NCBI GenBank assembly: GCA_937125455.1
Contig: CAKZLK010000058.1
Span: 1 to 64,000 of the forward strand
Direction: 5' to 3'
Source: an uncultured Aequorivita sp.
GTDB taxonomy: Bacteria; Bacteroidota; Bacteroidia; Flavobacteriales; Flavobacteriaceae
Length of the DNA: 64,000 nt
The notes below the pieces were generated by a model. It did no database searches, was not told where the DNA came from, and was given only the letters and a program-made list of their open reading frames with translations. The first letter of the stretch is position 1, and each line of letters begins with the position of its first letter. Both the position numbers and the translations under genes were made by a program. Shown here one piece after another: positions 8,624 through 17,923 of the stretch.

Positions 8624-9520
8624 GTGGAAAACATTCTCACAATAAACAGTCTCACCAAGAAATTTGGCTCGCTTATCGCCGTGAACAACCTTTCCTTTTC
8701 TATTGAAAAAGGCAACGTGTACGGTATCCTTGGCCCAAACGGCAGTGGAAAAAGTACTACGCTCGGCATCGTGCTGAACGTGGTGAACAAAACCGCTGGC
8801 GACTTTAAATGGTTTGACGGCAACATCGATACGCATAACGCTTTAAAAAAGGTGGGTGCTATCATTGAGCGCCCCAATTTTTACCCGTATATGACCGCCG
8901 TGCAAAACCTGCAACTGGTGTGTAAAATAAAGGAAGTCTCGGAAGAAAAGATTTCTGAAAAGCTTGAGCTCGTAGGACTTTTGGATAGAAAAGACAGCAA
9001 GTTCAGCACCTTTTCCTTGGGAATGAAACAACGTTTGGCAATTGCTTCAGCTTTGTTGAACGATCCAGAAATATTGATTCTTGATGAGCCTACCAACGGT
9101 TTAGACCCGCAGGGAATCCACCAAATTCGAGAAATCATAAAAGTAATTGCTTCACAAGGAACTACTATTTTGTTGGCGTCGCATTTGTTGGACGAAGTTG
9201 AAAAAGTGTGTACACACGTGGTTATTCTTCGAAAAGGCGTTAGCCTGTATTCCGGTAGCGTGGATGGGATGAACGCCAGCCACGGTTTTCTTACGATGCA
9301 AAGCAACAATATGGAACTGCTTCAAAATGCTTTGGAAGGAAATCCCGCTTTTGGCACCGTAAAGCGCGAGGGCGAGTTTTTAATCGCTTACCTCAACGAG
9401 CCTCTAGACGCTACCGAGGTTAACAAGCTGCTTTTTGAAAAAGGCATCACCCTTAGCCACCTTGTGAAACGCAAGGAAAGTCTTGAAGAACAATTCCTTG
9501 AACTTACCAAACAAAACTAA
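8624..9520 (+). CDS. ABC transporter ATP-binding protein (BcrA-type)
   Basis: 298 residues with Walker A GPNGSGKST (37-45), signature FSLGMKQRL, Walker B LILDEPTNGLD and the switch region LLASHLLDEVEKVC. The C-terminal ~80 residues form the extra domain seen in bacitracin/lantibiotic-type and stress-type exporter ATPases. The start is a GTG at 8624; ENILTINSLTKKFG after it matches the usual beginning of this family. The permease gene follows 6 bp downstream, so the two form an exporter. Cargo unknown; peptide antibiotic self-protection or lipid export are the usual roles. Confidence 0.9.
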   Translation: MENILTINSLTKKFGSLIAVNNLSFSIEKGNVYGILGPNGSGKSTTLGIVLNVVNKTAGDFKWFDGNIDTHNALKKVGAIIERPNFYPYMTAVQNLQLVCKIKEVSEEKISEKLELVGLLDRKDSKFSTFSLGMKQRLAIASALLNDPEILILDEPTNGLDPQGIHQIREIIKVIASQGTTILLASHLLDEVEKVCTHVVILRKGVSLYSGSVDGMNASHGFLTMQSNNMELLQNALEGNPAFGTVKREGEFLIAYLNEPLDATEVNKLLFEKGITLSHLVKRKESLEEQFLELTKQN

Positions 9521-9526
9521 CCACCG

Positions 9527-10363
9527 ATGCTACGATTATTAAATATAGAACTTCAGAAACTGCGCTATAACCGTGCGGCAAAGATTATTTCGATAATTTA
9601 TTTTGTGCTTATCACCTTTATCGCCCTGATTGCTTCCATCGAATTCAACTTTGGGGATTTCCACTTTCGGGTTGCCGATCAGGGAATTTTCAACTTTCCG
9701 TATATCTGGCATTTCAACACCTATGTAGCAGCTATTTTAAAATTGTTTTTAGCCATCGTAATTGTTTCTATGATGAGCAACGAGTACAGTTATAGAACCT
9801 TAAAACAAAACTTGATTGACGGCCTCAGCAAAAAAGAATTTGTACTTTCAAAGTTTTTGACCGTTCTATTGTTCTCGGTCATTTCCACGGTTTTTATTTT
9901 TTTGGTTTCTTTGATTCTCGGGCTGGCTTTTTCAGATTATAATGAAATAGGCATCATTTTTAGCGATATGGAATATATAGGCGCTTATTTTATAAAACTT
10001 GTCGCCTTCTTCTCTTTCTGCCTTTTTCTCGGTGTTTTGGTGAAACGTTCTGCCTTTGCATTAGGTTTTTTGATTGTATGGCAAATTGTGGAATGGTTGG
10101 GCTATGGCTTGATGAAGTGGCAATTTTTCAAAGACACTGAAATTGCTGATAATGTTGCGCAATTCTTCCCTTTAAATGCAATGGCAAACCTTATAAAAGA
10201 ACCCCTTAGCCGTTTGGGCGCAATTCAGTCTGCTGCAAATCAATTGGGGGAAAACTTTACAAAAGATTATCAGGTTACGTGGCTGAATGTTTTGATAGTT
10301 CTTGTCTGGACTTCACTTTTTATCTACTGGTCCTATGTCATTCTAAAGAAAAGAGACTTGTAA
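9527..10363 (+). CDS. ABC transporter permease (ABC-2 / BcrB-type)
   Basis: 278 residues with six hydrophobic segments (about 20-37, 65-85, 108-135, 145-165, 170-190, 250-272). The cytoplasmic loop NEYSYRTLKQNLIDGLSKKEFVLSKF matches the coupling region of ABC-2 permeases. It follows its ATPase by 6 bp and is the membrane half of the exporter. A secreted protein gene follows within ~60 bp on the same strand, so read-through is possible. Confidence 0.85.
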   Translation: MLRLLNIELQKLRYNRAAKIISIIYFVLITFIALIASIEFNFGDFHFRVADQGIFNFPYIWHFNTYVAAILKLFLAIVIVSMMSNEYSYRTLKQNLIDGLSKKEFVLSKFLTVLLFSVISTVFIFLVSLILGLAFSDYNEIGIIFSDMEYIGAYFIKLVAFFSFCLFLGVLVKRSAFALGFLIVWQIVEWLGYGLMKWQFFKDTEIADNVAQFFPLNAMANLIKEPLSRLGAIQSAANQLGENFTKDYQVTWLNVLIVLVWTSLFIYWSYVILKKRDL

Positions 10364-10424
10364 AAAAGGAATCGTCCCGTTGATTTTTTGCCTATATTTA
10401 GCAAGCAATCAACCCTTATTTTTT

Positions 10425-12851
10425 TTGAAGCGTTTCCTTTTCATACTTTGCTTTTTAATTTCCACAGTTGTCTTTCCGCAAGACATTGAGCTGTTTAAAC
10501 AGTTTAATGGGCATTACGATTACACTGCTTTCGGAAATACCTTAAACATAGAGGAAAACGGCCAGGGCGGACAATGTTTTATTCTCACAAGCAGCAGTGC
10601 CGATTTTCAATTAGAACCAAACCAAGAAGTGGTTGCTGCTTATTTGTATTGGGCCGGTTCTGGCCCGGGAGATTTCAATGTTACTTTTAACCAAATTCCA
10701 ATCACCGCGGAACGCACTTTCAACGTTACCTATAATAGTGGCGGACAGAATTATATCTATTTTTCAGCCTTTGCAGATGTTACCCAGCAAATTCAAACCA
10801 CAGGAAATGGCCTTTATACACTTTCAGATTTAGATCTTACACTTGTAATTCCCGCATATTGCAGTCCGCCGGGCTCGGGCACTAACTTTGGCGGTTGGGC
10901 GGTAACTGTTGTATATGAAGATGCTACCCTTCCCAATAACCAAGTGAATGTTTTTGATGGCTTGGAAAGTGTTTCCCGCAACAACCAAACCTTGGATATT
11001 ATATTAAACAACTTAATGGTTTTGGATACGCAGGGAGCTAAGATTGGTTTTCTTGCCTGGGAAGGTGATCGCGGAATTTCCATAAATGAAACCCTTCGTA
11101 TCAACGGAAATATTCTCAGCAATCTACCTCTAAATCCTCCCGACAATGCTTTTAACGGCACCAACAGTTTTACGGGCAGCGATGTGCTTTACAATATGGA
11201 TATTGATGTATATCCTATTTCAAACTATATAAACCCGGGAGATACTTCGGCAACCATTCAACTCACCAGCGGACAGGATTTTGTAATGGTGAATAATATT
11301 ATTACCGTCCTGAATACTGAACTGCCCGATGCTACCATTTCCATAGATAACATAATTGGTGGAACGGAATGTGGCAATCGCGAACTTTCAATAGATTACA
11401 CCATTTATAACCTCAACAGTACAGATGTTTTACCGGCAGCAACGCCAATTGCTTTTTACGCAGATGAAACTTTAGTGGCACAAAGTGCTACCGTAGGTGT
11501 CATACCTATTGACGGACAAGAAAGTGGAAGCATTACTTTTACTGTTCCCAGTAGTATTGGAGCAGATTTTATTCTGAAAGCCGTAGTGGACGATACTGGC
11601 AACGGCACAGGAATAGTCGATGAAATTAACGAAGACAATAACGAAGAGGAAACACCAATTCATTTATTGCTAAATCCAGTAATAACAGGGCTTCACAATC
11701 TGGAAACCTGTGACGTTATTGGCGAGGAATTTTTCGATTTAACCGAAGCCACTTCACAAATAGACCCAATTTATGAACTGAGCTTTCACTTTTCAGAAGC
11801 AGATGCTCAGAACAATGTCAACCCTATTATCAATCCTGAAACCTTTCAAAATACTGAAAACCCTCAGACCATTTACATCCGCGTTTCTAACCCTGAATGT
11901 TTTCTTATAGACAGCTTTACCGTAGAAGTAATCTCATGCCCTTTGCCCGATGCCACTATAGAGCTTCCCGAAATTTCAGCTTGCCGCGATAGAGCACTGC
12001 TACTCCCTTTTACAGTTTATAACACAGAAGCTACCGGTCCTCTTCCACCTAATACCTCAATAGCGTTTTATGTTGACGGGACATTATTGGCGCTTTCACA
12101 AACACAACAAACCGTTCCTATTGGCGGTAGTGAAAATGGTGAAGTGGAACTTATATTACCCGATAGTTTACCCGATACCTTCACCATCACTGCTGCAGTT
12201 GATGACGATGGCAATGGCAATGGTTTAGTTGAAGAAATTCGGGAAGACAATAACAATTTCATTCAGACTATTGCTTTTGAAAGCATTTCTCCCATTCCAA
12301 ATCTGCCAAATTTGTTGGAGTGCGATACAGGTTTTGATACGGCTATTTTCGATTTGACTGAACAAGACGAATTAATTCGTACGGGGCAGGATGATGTGGT
12401 TCAATATTTCACTACTTCCGAAGATGCTTTGCAAAATACAAACCCTATTTCCAATCCTTCCGAATATCAAAACAGTACAGATCCGCAAACAATTTATGTG
12501 CGATTGGAAAATGAAATCTGCTTTGCCACAGCTTCTTTTTTATTGACCACAGAAAAATGTGCTCCTTTTATTCCCCAAGGTTTTTCACCAAATGCCGATG
12601 GTATTAACGATACTTTTAAAATTAGCAACTTGCTGAACATTTACGAAAACTTTGAACTGAATATCTACTCTCGCGATGGCAATCTAATCCACACCGCTCA
12701 TAACGCGGATGGCTTTTGGAATGGCGTGGCCACGGAAGGACTTTTGTTTACGGGAAACACTGTGCCCGTGGGCACTTATTATTACGTTTTGGTTTTAAAC
12801 GACCCCAAATATCCCGATGCTTTTATTGGTTGGGTTTATGTGAATTATTAA
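10425..12851 (+). CDS. Large secreted/surface protein, tandem CARDB-like modules and gliding-motility-type (T9SS type B) C-terminal domain
   Basis: About 808 residues from a TTG at 10425, chosen because it gives a clean signal peptide (KRFLFILCFLISTVVFPQ); an in-frame TTG at 10380 would add 15 residues. A ~300-residue N-terminal beta-rich region (VVAAYLYWAGSGPGDFNVTF) is followed by two copies of a paired module: a CARDB-like unit opening LPDATI with an EDNN end, and a second unit with QNTxNPxxNPxxxQNxxxPQTIY. The C-terminal ~85 residues (PQGFSPNADGINDTFKI, LNIYSRDGNLI, VPVGTYYYVL) are the gliding-motility-associated CTD, which directs export by the type IX system and surface attachment. Probably an adhesin; no enzyme motif seen. 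Confidence 0.85.
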   Translation: MKRFLFILCFLISTVVFPQDIELFKQFNGHYDYTAFGNTLNIEENGQGGQCFILTSSSADFQLEPNQEVVAAYLYWAGSGPGDFNVTFNQIPITAERTFNVTYNSGGQNYIYFSAFADVTQQIQTTGNGLYTLSDLDLTLVIPAYCSPPGSGTNFGGWAVTVVYEDATLPNNQVNVFDGLESVSRNNQTLDIILNNLMVLDTQGAKIGFLAWEGDRGISINETLRINGNILSNLPLNPPDNAFNGTNSFTGSDVLYNMDIDVYPISNYINPGDTSATIQLTSGQDFVMVNNIITVLNTELPDATISIDNIIGGTECGNRELSIDYTIYNLNSTDVLPAATPIAFYADETLVAQSATVGVIPIDGQESGSITFTVPSSIGADFILKAVVDDTGNGTGIVDEINEDNNEEETPIHLLLNPVITGLHNLETCDVIGEEFFDLTEATSQIDPIYELSFHFSEADAQNNVNPIINPETFQNTENPQTIYIRVSNPECFLIDSFTVEVISCPLPDATIELPEISACRDRALLLPFTVYNTEATGPLPPNTSIAFYVDGTLLALSQTQQTVPIGGSENGEVELILPDSLPDTFTITAAVDDDGNGNGLVEEIREDNNNFIQTIAFESISPIPNLPNLLECDTGFDTAIFDLTEQDELIRTGQDDVVQYFTTSEDALQNTNPISNPSEYQNSTDPQTIYVRLENEICFATASFLLTTEKCAPFIPQGFSPNADGINDTFKISNLLNIYENFELNIYSRDGNLIHTAHNADGFWNGVATEGLLFTGNTVPVGTYYYVLVLNDPKYPDAFIGWVYVNY

Positions 12852-12890
12852 TCGTTTTTATAATATTATATTTGAAATATTAACCGTTGG

Positions 12891-13005
12891 AATATGCTGT
12901 ACCTAACGGCACATAAAACATTTCGCCAAACATTTGGCTACCTAGATTTTGTCCCTAACGGGACATAATATTAATAGCAAAAATGTCCCGTTAGGTACTG
13001 AATAT
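12891..13005. repeat. Upstream REP triplet flanking the transposase gene
   Basis: Three palindromic units of the type TGTMCCtaacGGKACA with an ATAT-containing tail: 12891-12913 and 12950-12972 in one orientation and 12984-13005 in the other. The central unit is a perfect stem (TGTCCC/GGGACA, loop TAAC). Spacing between unit starts is 59 and 34 bp. The same block recurs at 13481-13597 with about three quarters of bases matching, including the sequence between units. Confidence 0.8.
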
Positions 13006-13018
13006 AAATTTACAAGTC

Positions 13019-13480
13019 ATGGCAAACACCTACACAGAAATCCACATCCAAGCCGTTTTTGCAGTGCAAAACAGACAGAGCCTAATCAATCCAGAATGGA
13101 AAGATGAGTTATATAAATACATCACAGGTATTATTCAAAGCTACAACCATAAAATGCTTCAAATAAATGGAATGCCAGACCATATCCATATCTTTTTTGG
13201 AATGCGCCCCACACAATCGCTATCTGATTTGATGAAACAGGTAAAGCAAGATTCTTCAAAATGGATAAATACTAAAGGATTCGTAAATGGAAAATTTTCT
13301 TGGCAAGAAGGATATGGGGCATTTTCCTATTTAAAATCACACATTCCTCGGGTTATTAAATATATTACAAATCAAGAAGAGCATCATAAAACCAAAACAT
13401 TTGCCAATGAATATTTGGAATTATTAAAAGAATCAGGAATTGATTATGATGAACGTTATATATTAAAAACGGTAACATAG
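13019..13480 (+). CDS. REP-associated / IS200-like Y1 HUH transposase
   Basis: 153 residues of the Y1_Tnp fold. The HUH motif is MPDHIHIFF (H55, H57). The presumed nucleophile is Y115 in RVIKYITNQ, where the YxxxQ spacing matches IS200/IS605 TnpA. These enzymes cut and rejoin single-stranded DNA at hairpins through a 5' phosphotyrosine. The full-length frame has no TnpB or accessory partner. Palindromic repeats lie directly on both sides, which is the arrangement of REP-associated tyrosine transposases (RAYTs) rather than of an autonomous IS. The stop codon overlaps the edge of the downstream repeat. Probably intact; activity unknown. Confidence 0.9.
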   Translation: MANTYTEIHIQAVFAVQNRQSLINPEWKDELYKYITGIIQSYNHKMLQINGMPDHIHIFFGMRPTQSLSDLMKQVKQDSSKWINTKGFVNGKFSWQEGYGAFSYLKSHIPRVIKYITNQEEHHKTKTFANEYLELLKESGIDYDERYILKTVT

Positions 13481-13740
13481 CATATGCTGTACCTAACGGC
13501 ACAGAAAACATCACGTTCCACATTTAGCTACCGAGATATAGTCCCTAACGGGACATAATATTGGAAGCAAATTGTCCCCTTAGGGACAACATATTGGTGA
13601 AAAAACGGGCGGATCAACCGTGCCGTTAGGTACGGAATATGGGTAAAAAAACACAACCAACAAACCATGTCCCGTTAGGGACAACATATGGGTAAAGCAT
13701 CCAACCATCAAATCCTGTCCCTTTAGGTACGGCATATCGG
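13481..13740. repeat. Downstream REP block: duplicated triplet plus three more units
   Basis: Six units. 13481-13503 and 13541-13564 lie in the forward (cctaacgg) orientation; 13573-13597, 13619-13643, 13668-13692 and 13716-13740 lie in the reverse (cgttagg) orientation. The first three repeat the upstream triplet in order and spacing. The last four recur every 46-49 bp, with conserved CATATnGGTAA tails and unrelated ~20-bp filler. The 13668 unit is a perfect TGTCCC-GTTA-GGGACA hairpin; other units carry arm changes. Confidence 0.8.
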
Positions 13741-13747
13741 TAACTGA

Positions 13748-13771
13748 GGAAGAGCGCTCACGCGCCCTTCC
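13748..13771. other. Hairpin, possible transcription end between convergent genes
   Basis: GGAAGAGCGC pairs with GCGCCCTTCC around TCAC, with one mismatch. It lies between the transposase-side repeats and the convergent VWA gene. No T run follows on either strand, so termination is only possible. Confidence 0.35.
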
Positions 13772-13813
13772 CTTCAAAAAAACCAAACCACATCTAAAAA
13801 TCATAGCTTAGGA

Positions 13814-15679
13814 TTATTTACTGCTTTTTACCAATCTTATAAACTCCGCCCGGTAGCCGTCTTTGTCTTTTCCTTTGCCTGCTTCAGCCAACGCAATTAC
13901 GTCTTCTTTCTTTTTGGTGTTTATAAACTCAGACTTGCGAAGTTGCATTCCGAAGAGCGCCACTGCTGCTGAAAATTTTAAATCTTCGGGAGCATTTTCT
14001 ATAGACCCGTTATCATCTTTTACTGTTTTCACAATCAATTTGCTCACGTTGCCATCCGGTTCTTTGTATCGGAATTTTACCGTAAGCATTTCATCGGTAT
14101 AGTTCTGATTGGTTTGCTTAGTGTATTTCAAGTTGTCTATATCCTTCAAGTATTTGCTCTTTATTCCAACGGGAATTATTTCATACAAAGCTGTAACGGT
14201 ATGCCCACTGCCCAATTCACCCGCATCTTTGGTGTCATCCTTAAAATCCTCATCGTTGAGCAAACGGTTTTCGTAGCCTATCAATCGGTAGGCCTGTACT
14301 TTTGCAGGATTAAATTCCACTTGAATTTTTACGTCTTTAGCGATGGTGTAAAGTGTTCCGAAGAATTCAGTACCCAACACTTTCTGTGCTTCCTGCATGG
14401 TGTCTATATAAGCATGGTTTCCATTGCCTTTATCAGCAAGAGTTTCCAGCTTACTGTCCTTATAGTTACCCATCCCAAAACCTAAACAGGTTAAGAAAAC
14501 ACCGCTTTTGCGTTTTTCCTCAATCAAGTCTTCCATGGATCGGTCGCTGGATGCGCCTACGTTGAAATCGCCATCGGTAGCTAGGATTATTCGGTTGTTT
14601 CCACCTTTGCTAAAGTTTTCTTCTGCAACTTTATAAGCTAGCTGAATACCAGCACCTCCTGCGGTAGAACCTCCAGCGCTTAAATTATCTATAGCCTGGC
14701 GGATTACATTTTTCTCCGCACCAGAAGTTGGTGGCAATACCAAGCCAGCGGCACCTGCATACACTACGATGGAAACCTTGTCTTTTTCTCTTAGTCTATC
14801 CACCAATACATTTAATGCAGCTTTCAACAACGGCAATTTGTCGGGACTTTCCATAGAACCGGAAACATCCAAAAGAAACACAAGGTTTGAAGGTGGCACA
14901 TTGTCTAAAGAAATATCTTTTCCCTTTAAACCGATTCTAACCAATTTGGCATCTGCGTTCCAAGGGGAGCTTACAATATCTGCGGTTATGGAGAACGGAT
15001 CTTTGCCGGTTGGTTGTGGATAATTATAGGCAAAGTAATTCACCATTTCCTCAATCTTAACGGCATCCTCTGGCACTTCCTGCCCATTGTTTAGCATACG
15101 GCGGATGTTGCTGTAGCCAGCTTTGTCAACATCTATTGAAAAGGTTGAAAGTGGTGCGGAAGTTACGCTTTTAAAAATGTTTTCTTCAATACGTCCGTAG
15201 GATTCGTTTTCGGAAACGCGGTTTAAGACTGTAGGCATAGGAGCTCCTACATAGGATTGTACGTTACCCTTTCTTTTGCTTTCTTTTTTTGAAGTAGAAT
15301 AGTTATCATTTCTTCTAACGCTATAACCTATTGCTTTTCTGATGGCATCGTTACTTTCGGAATAGCCTGTAACAACAACCTCATCTAAAACTGCACTGGG
15401 TTTCATAGAGACATTAATAATATTATGGTTCTTAACTAGAACCTCTTTGGTTTCAAAACCGACATAGGAGAAAACCAATTTCTGTCCAATTTGAGCATGA
15501 ATGCTGTACTTACCATAAAAATCTGTTTGGGTGCCGTCGCTTGTCCCTTTTATAATAATATTCGCGCCCGGCAACGGAAGTCCTGTATCGTCGGTTACTG
15601 TTCCAGTGATGGTAACTGTTTGTGCGTGAAACTGAAAGCTCAGCAAGGCAACTGCTAAAAGTGTGAAAAGCGTTTTCAT
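13814..15679 (-). CDS. VWA domain protein with N-terminal carboxypeptidase-regulatory-like domain (YfbK-like)
   Basis: About 621 residues from the ATG at 15679, which places a signal peptide (MKTLFTLLAVALLSFQFHAQ) at the N-terminus. Residues ~21-100 form a CarboxypepD_reg-like domain (GTVTDDTGLPLPGANIIIKG), ending in a TonB-plug-like LDEVVVTGY. Residues ~160-230 match the VWF N-terminal extension of YfbK (FSIDVDKAGYSNIRRMLNNG). The VWA domain (~255-430) has an intact MIDAS motif DVSGSMES and ATDGDFN. The C-terminal part is the YfbK DUF3520-type region ending FIRLVKSSK. Exported, metal-dependent protein-binding protein; partner unknown. Confidence 0.9.
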   Translation of the reverse strand: MKTLFTLLAVALLSFQFHAQTVTITGTVTDDTGLPLPGANIIIKGTSDGTQTDFYGKYSIHAQIGQKLVFSYVGFETKEVLVKNHNIINVSMKPSAVLDEVVVTGYSESNDAIRKAIGYSVRRNDNYSTSKKESKRKGNVQSYVGAPMPTVLNRVSENESYGRIEENIFKSVTSAPLSTFSIDVDKAGYSNIRRMLNNGQEVPEDAVKIEEMVNYFAYNYPQPTGKDPFSITADIVSSPWNADAKLVRIGLKGKDISLDNVPPSNLVFLLDVSGSMESPDKLPLLKAALNVLVDRLREKDKVSIVVYAGAAGLVLPPTSGAEKNVIRQAIDNLSAGGSTAGGAGIQLAYKVAEENFSKGGNNRIILATDGDFNVGASSDRSMEDLIEEKRKSGVFLTCLGFGMGNYKDSKLETLADKGNGNHAYIDTMQEAQKVLGTEFFGTLYTIAKDVKIQVEFNPAKVQAYRLIGYENRLLNDEDFKDDTKDAGELGSGHTVTALYEIIPVGIKSKYLKDIDNLKYTKQTNQNYTDEMLTVKFRYKEPDGNVSKLIVKTVKDDNGSIENAPEDLKFSAAVALFGMQLRKSEFINTKKKEDVIALAEAGKGKDKDGYRAEFIRLVKSSK

Positions 15680-15878
15680 AATGTGTGGTTTTTGAGTTAA
15701 ACTTGAAGTAAAACTACCGCACATATCAGGGCTGTAAAATAAGGAATGAGGGAATGGTGGGTTTGGGTGAGGGAAAAACTTTTCTTGATTCGTTATAATA
15801 TAATCAACCCAACTTTAAGGAGCACTTTGGATAGCTTATATGAATCTGTTACATTTGGTAAATTAGAAACCAATTGAA

Positions 15879-15943
15879 CATTCGCATATGTGTGGGATAG
15901 CAGCAATAAGTATGTCGCATATAAACATCTTAGCGGTCAGTAA
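15879..15943 (+). repeat. Dispersed intergenic element ending in a TTAG core
   Basis: About 60 bp (ACATTCGCATATGTG, ATAGCAGCAATAAG, ATGTCGCATATAAACAT, then CTTAGCGGTCAG) closely match 35900-35951, which ends ACATGTTACCC at the start of an integron-like cassette. Here it precedes the membrane protein gene at 15959, but no reverse-complementary partner follows that gene. Confidence 0.6.
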
Positions 15944-15958
15944 AAAACGTAGAATAAA

Positions 15959-16522
15959 ATGAATAACGGAAAAGCTAAAATTGACAAAGGCTTAAATGGT
16001 TTATCTATTATAATTCCCTCGAAAAAGAATTGGTTTGCCCTACTTTTTGGGACAGTATGGATGGGGGGATGGTTCTTTGGATTTACAAGTGCTTCAGAAA
16101 TGCTTCTAGGTGGCGGAATTGACAACATAGGAGCGAACGGATTTATTGCATTTTGGCTTTTAGCTTGGACGGTAGGTGGACTTGCAATTACTTTCATTCT
16201 ATTATGGGGATATTTTGGAAAAGAAAGCTTGATTGAAGAAAGAAATCAAATCCTTTTAGAAAAGACCGTATTTGGAGTCGGAAAGAAAAACAGACTTGAT
16301 AAAAAGGAGATAAGAAATATTAGAACTGAAATAGGAAACGATAGTTGGTTTGGTGGTAATCGCTGGGCTTTTTGGGGACTTGGTCCAGGAAAAATAAAAT
16401 TTGACTATGGGCTTAAGACATACTCTTTTGGACTTGGAGTAGATGATGCCGAAGCTAATTACATTGTTGATATGCTGAATGAAAAATTTGAAAATAAAAA
16501 CCAGTTCACAACAAAGATCTGA
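15959..16522 (+). CDS. Hypothetical membrane protein with PH-like tail
   Basis: 187 residues: two membrane helices (about 25-45 and 62-90), then a ~90-residue soluble part (LIEERNQILLEKTVFGVGKKNRLDKKEIRNIR) that looks like the beta-barrel of a bacterial PH domain followed by a C-terminal helix (DAEANYIVDMLNEKFE). No family recognised with certainty. It is preceded by the same element as the cassette at 35949, so it may once have been a cassette gene. Confidence 0.55.
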   Translation: MNNGKAKIDKGLNGLSIIIPSKKNWFALLFGTVWMGGWFFGFTSASEMLLGGGIDNIGANGFIAFWLLAWTVGGLAITFILLWGYFGKESLIEERNQILLEKTVFGVGKKNRLDKKEIRNIRTEIGNDSWFGGNRWAFWGLGPGKIKFDYGLKTYSFGLGVDDAEANYIVDMLNEKFENKNQFTTKI

Positions 16523-16570
16523 GTTGAAAAACAATTTGTTTTAGTTCAAAACTTTCCAATATTAATCACC

Positions 16571-17923
16571 TCAAACCTTCTCCGCAGCCTCTTCCCCCGT
16601 ATTAATAGCCCCTTCCATGAACCCTTGCCAATCCGCCAAATGTTCACCGGCAAAGTGGGTATTCAAAAAGGATTCCTGCAAAATAGGCCGAACCCTAAAC
16701 CATTGGTCTTTGCCATACATAGCATAGGCTCCTTTGGAATAACTGTCCGTACCCCAATAATAATTTACTTGGTTGCTCAGCTTGCTGCCCACATTACCAA
16801 AGTGCGGATTTAGTGTTTCACCAATCATCTTTGCGTTCCAAGCATCACTTTGGTTAGCGATTACCGCAGCCTTTTCGCCAATACTGTATGATATGAGCAC
16901 CCCTTTATTTGACTTTTGATTTTTGGTTGCGTGGTAAAAATAATGCGGACTTTGATCCGTAATCATATCAAAGCTTTCGTCTTTCCAAAAACGGTCGTTG
17001 AAGAGCATGGCGTGTTTGTTGATTCGGGCGTATTGCAGTTCGTTGATGGCACTCACCTTCTCGGTAGGCAAACCAGGTTGCCAATCTATTTTATTCATCG
17101 CGAAAGTTGGGATGGTGCAGATGAGTTTATCCGCTTCGAACATCGTTCCGTTGTCGCAATAAACCTTTACTTTATCATCCTGCACAATTTTGCTTACCGT
17201 ATGTTTCAGCATAATTTTGTCCTTTCCTATTTTTTCTGAAAGGCGTTCTGCAAGCATGCCATTACCACCTTTTATTTTTAGATCCATTTCGTTCTTTTCA
17301 CTGCTTTCGGCATATTCGGCCAAAGCTGCAAAGGAAGAAACCTGACGGATGCTTTCCCCAAAATCTGTACTATCCAACAGTTCGCGGATGTCCAGATCAC
17401 GGCCATCGCAACCATTTTGAACCAGATAGCGCCACCAATCCATTTTGTCCATAATCAGCTTGTCATTTTCGGAAAGATTCCCGTAATCCTCCAGCATCTT
17501 GGTCATGGTATTGTTCCACTTATTGCTGTAATCCCACTGTCCTGCAGGAGAATATTCGCCTTTGTATATTAAATGCGTATCAAACTGATTGTTTTGTAGT
17601 TCCAAGTTCAGTTCGCCACAAAGTTCTTGGATTCTGGTATGCGAATTTCCCACCCATTCACCACCAAGTTCCACCACCAAATCGGTATCCATTTGATGTG
17701 AAAATACACGCCCGCCGATGCGAGGGCGACTTTCCAAGACAATGCAGTCAATATTCCGCTGCTTAAGTTTATAAGCTGCAGCAAGTCCTGCGAAGCCAGC
17801 GCCAATGATGATTACTGATTTTGCTTTGGGGGTGAAAATGTTTCCAAAGGAAGGGGTTGGTAAAAAGATTGTGCCAGCAGTAGCTACAGATACCTGCTTA
17901 ATAAATTTTCTACGAGTTGTCAT
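16571..17923 (-). CDS. Flavin monoamine oxidase-like protein, Tat-exported
   Basis: 450 residues. It starts with a twin-arginine-type signal (TRRKFIKQVSVATAGTIFLP), then the FAD-binding Rossmann motif VIIIGAGFAGLAAAYKL (glycines from G41) and the ESRPRIGGRV motif of the amine oxidase superfamily. The C-terminal HFAGEHLADWQGFMEGAINTGEEAA completes FAD binding. The family oxidises amines or amino acids with release of H2O2. The Tat signal implies folding with FAD in the cytosol and action in the periplasm. No operon partner. Substrate unknown. Confidence 0.85.
   Translation of the reverse strand: MTTRRKFIKQVSVATAGTIFLPTPSFGNIFTPKAKSVIIIGAGFAGLAAAYKLKQRNIDCIVLESRPRIGGRVFSHQMDTDLVVELGGEWVGNSHTRIQELCGELNLELQNNQFDTHLIYKGEYSPAGQWDYSNKWNNTMTKMLEDYGNLSENDKLIMDKMDWWRYLVQNGCDGRDLDIRELLDSTDFGESIRQVSSFAALAEYAESSEKNEMDLKIKGGNGMLAERLSEKIGKDKIMLKHTVSKIVQDDKVKVYCDNGTMFEADKLICTIPTFAMNKIDWQPGLPTEKVSAINELQYARINKHAMLFNDRFWKDESFDMITDQSPHYFYHATKNQKSNKGVLISYSIGEKAAVIANQSDAWNAKMIGETLNPHFGNVGSKLSNQVNYYWGTDSYSKGAYAMYGKDQWFRVRPILQESFLNTHFAGEHLADWQGFMEGAINTGEEAAEKV

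Noticed and set aside
13573-13740. CRISPR array
   Set aside because: Repeats are diverged palindromes present in both orientations around a REP-type transposase; no cas genes and repeat/filler lengths are irregular.
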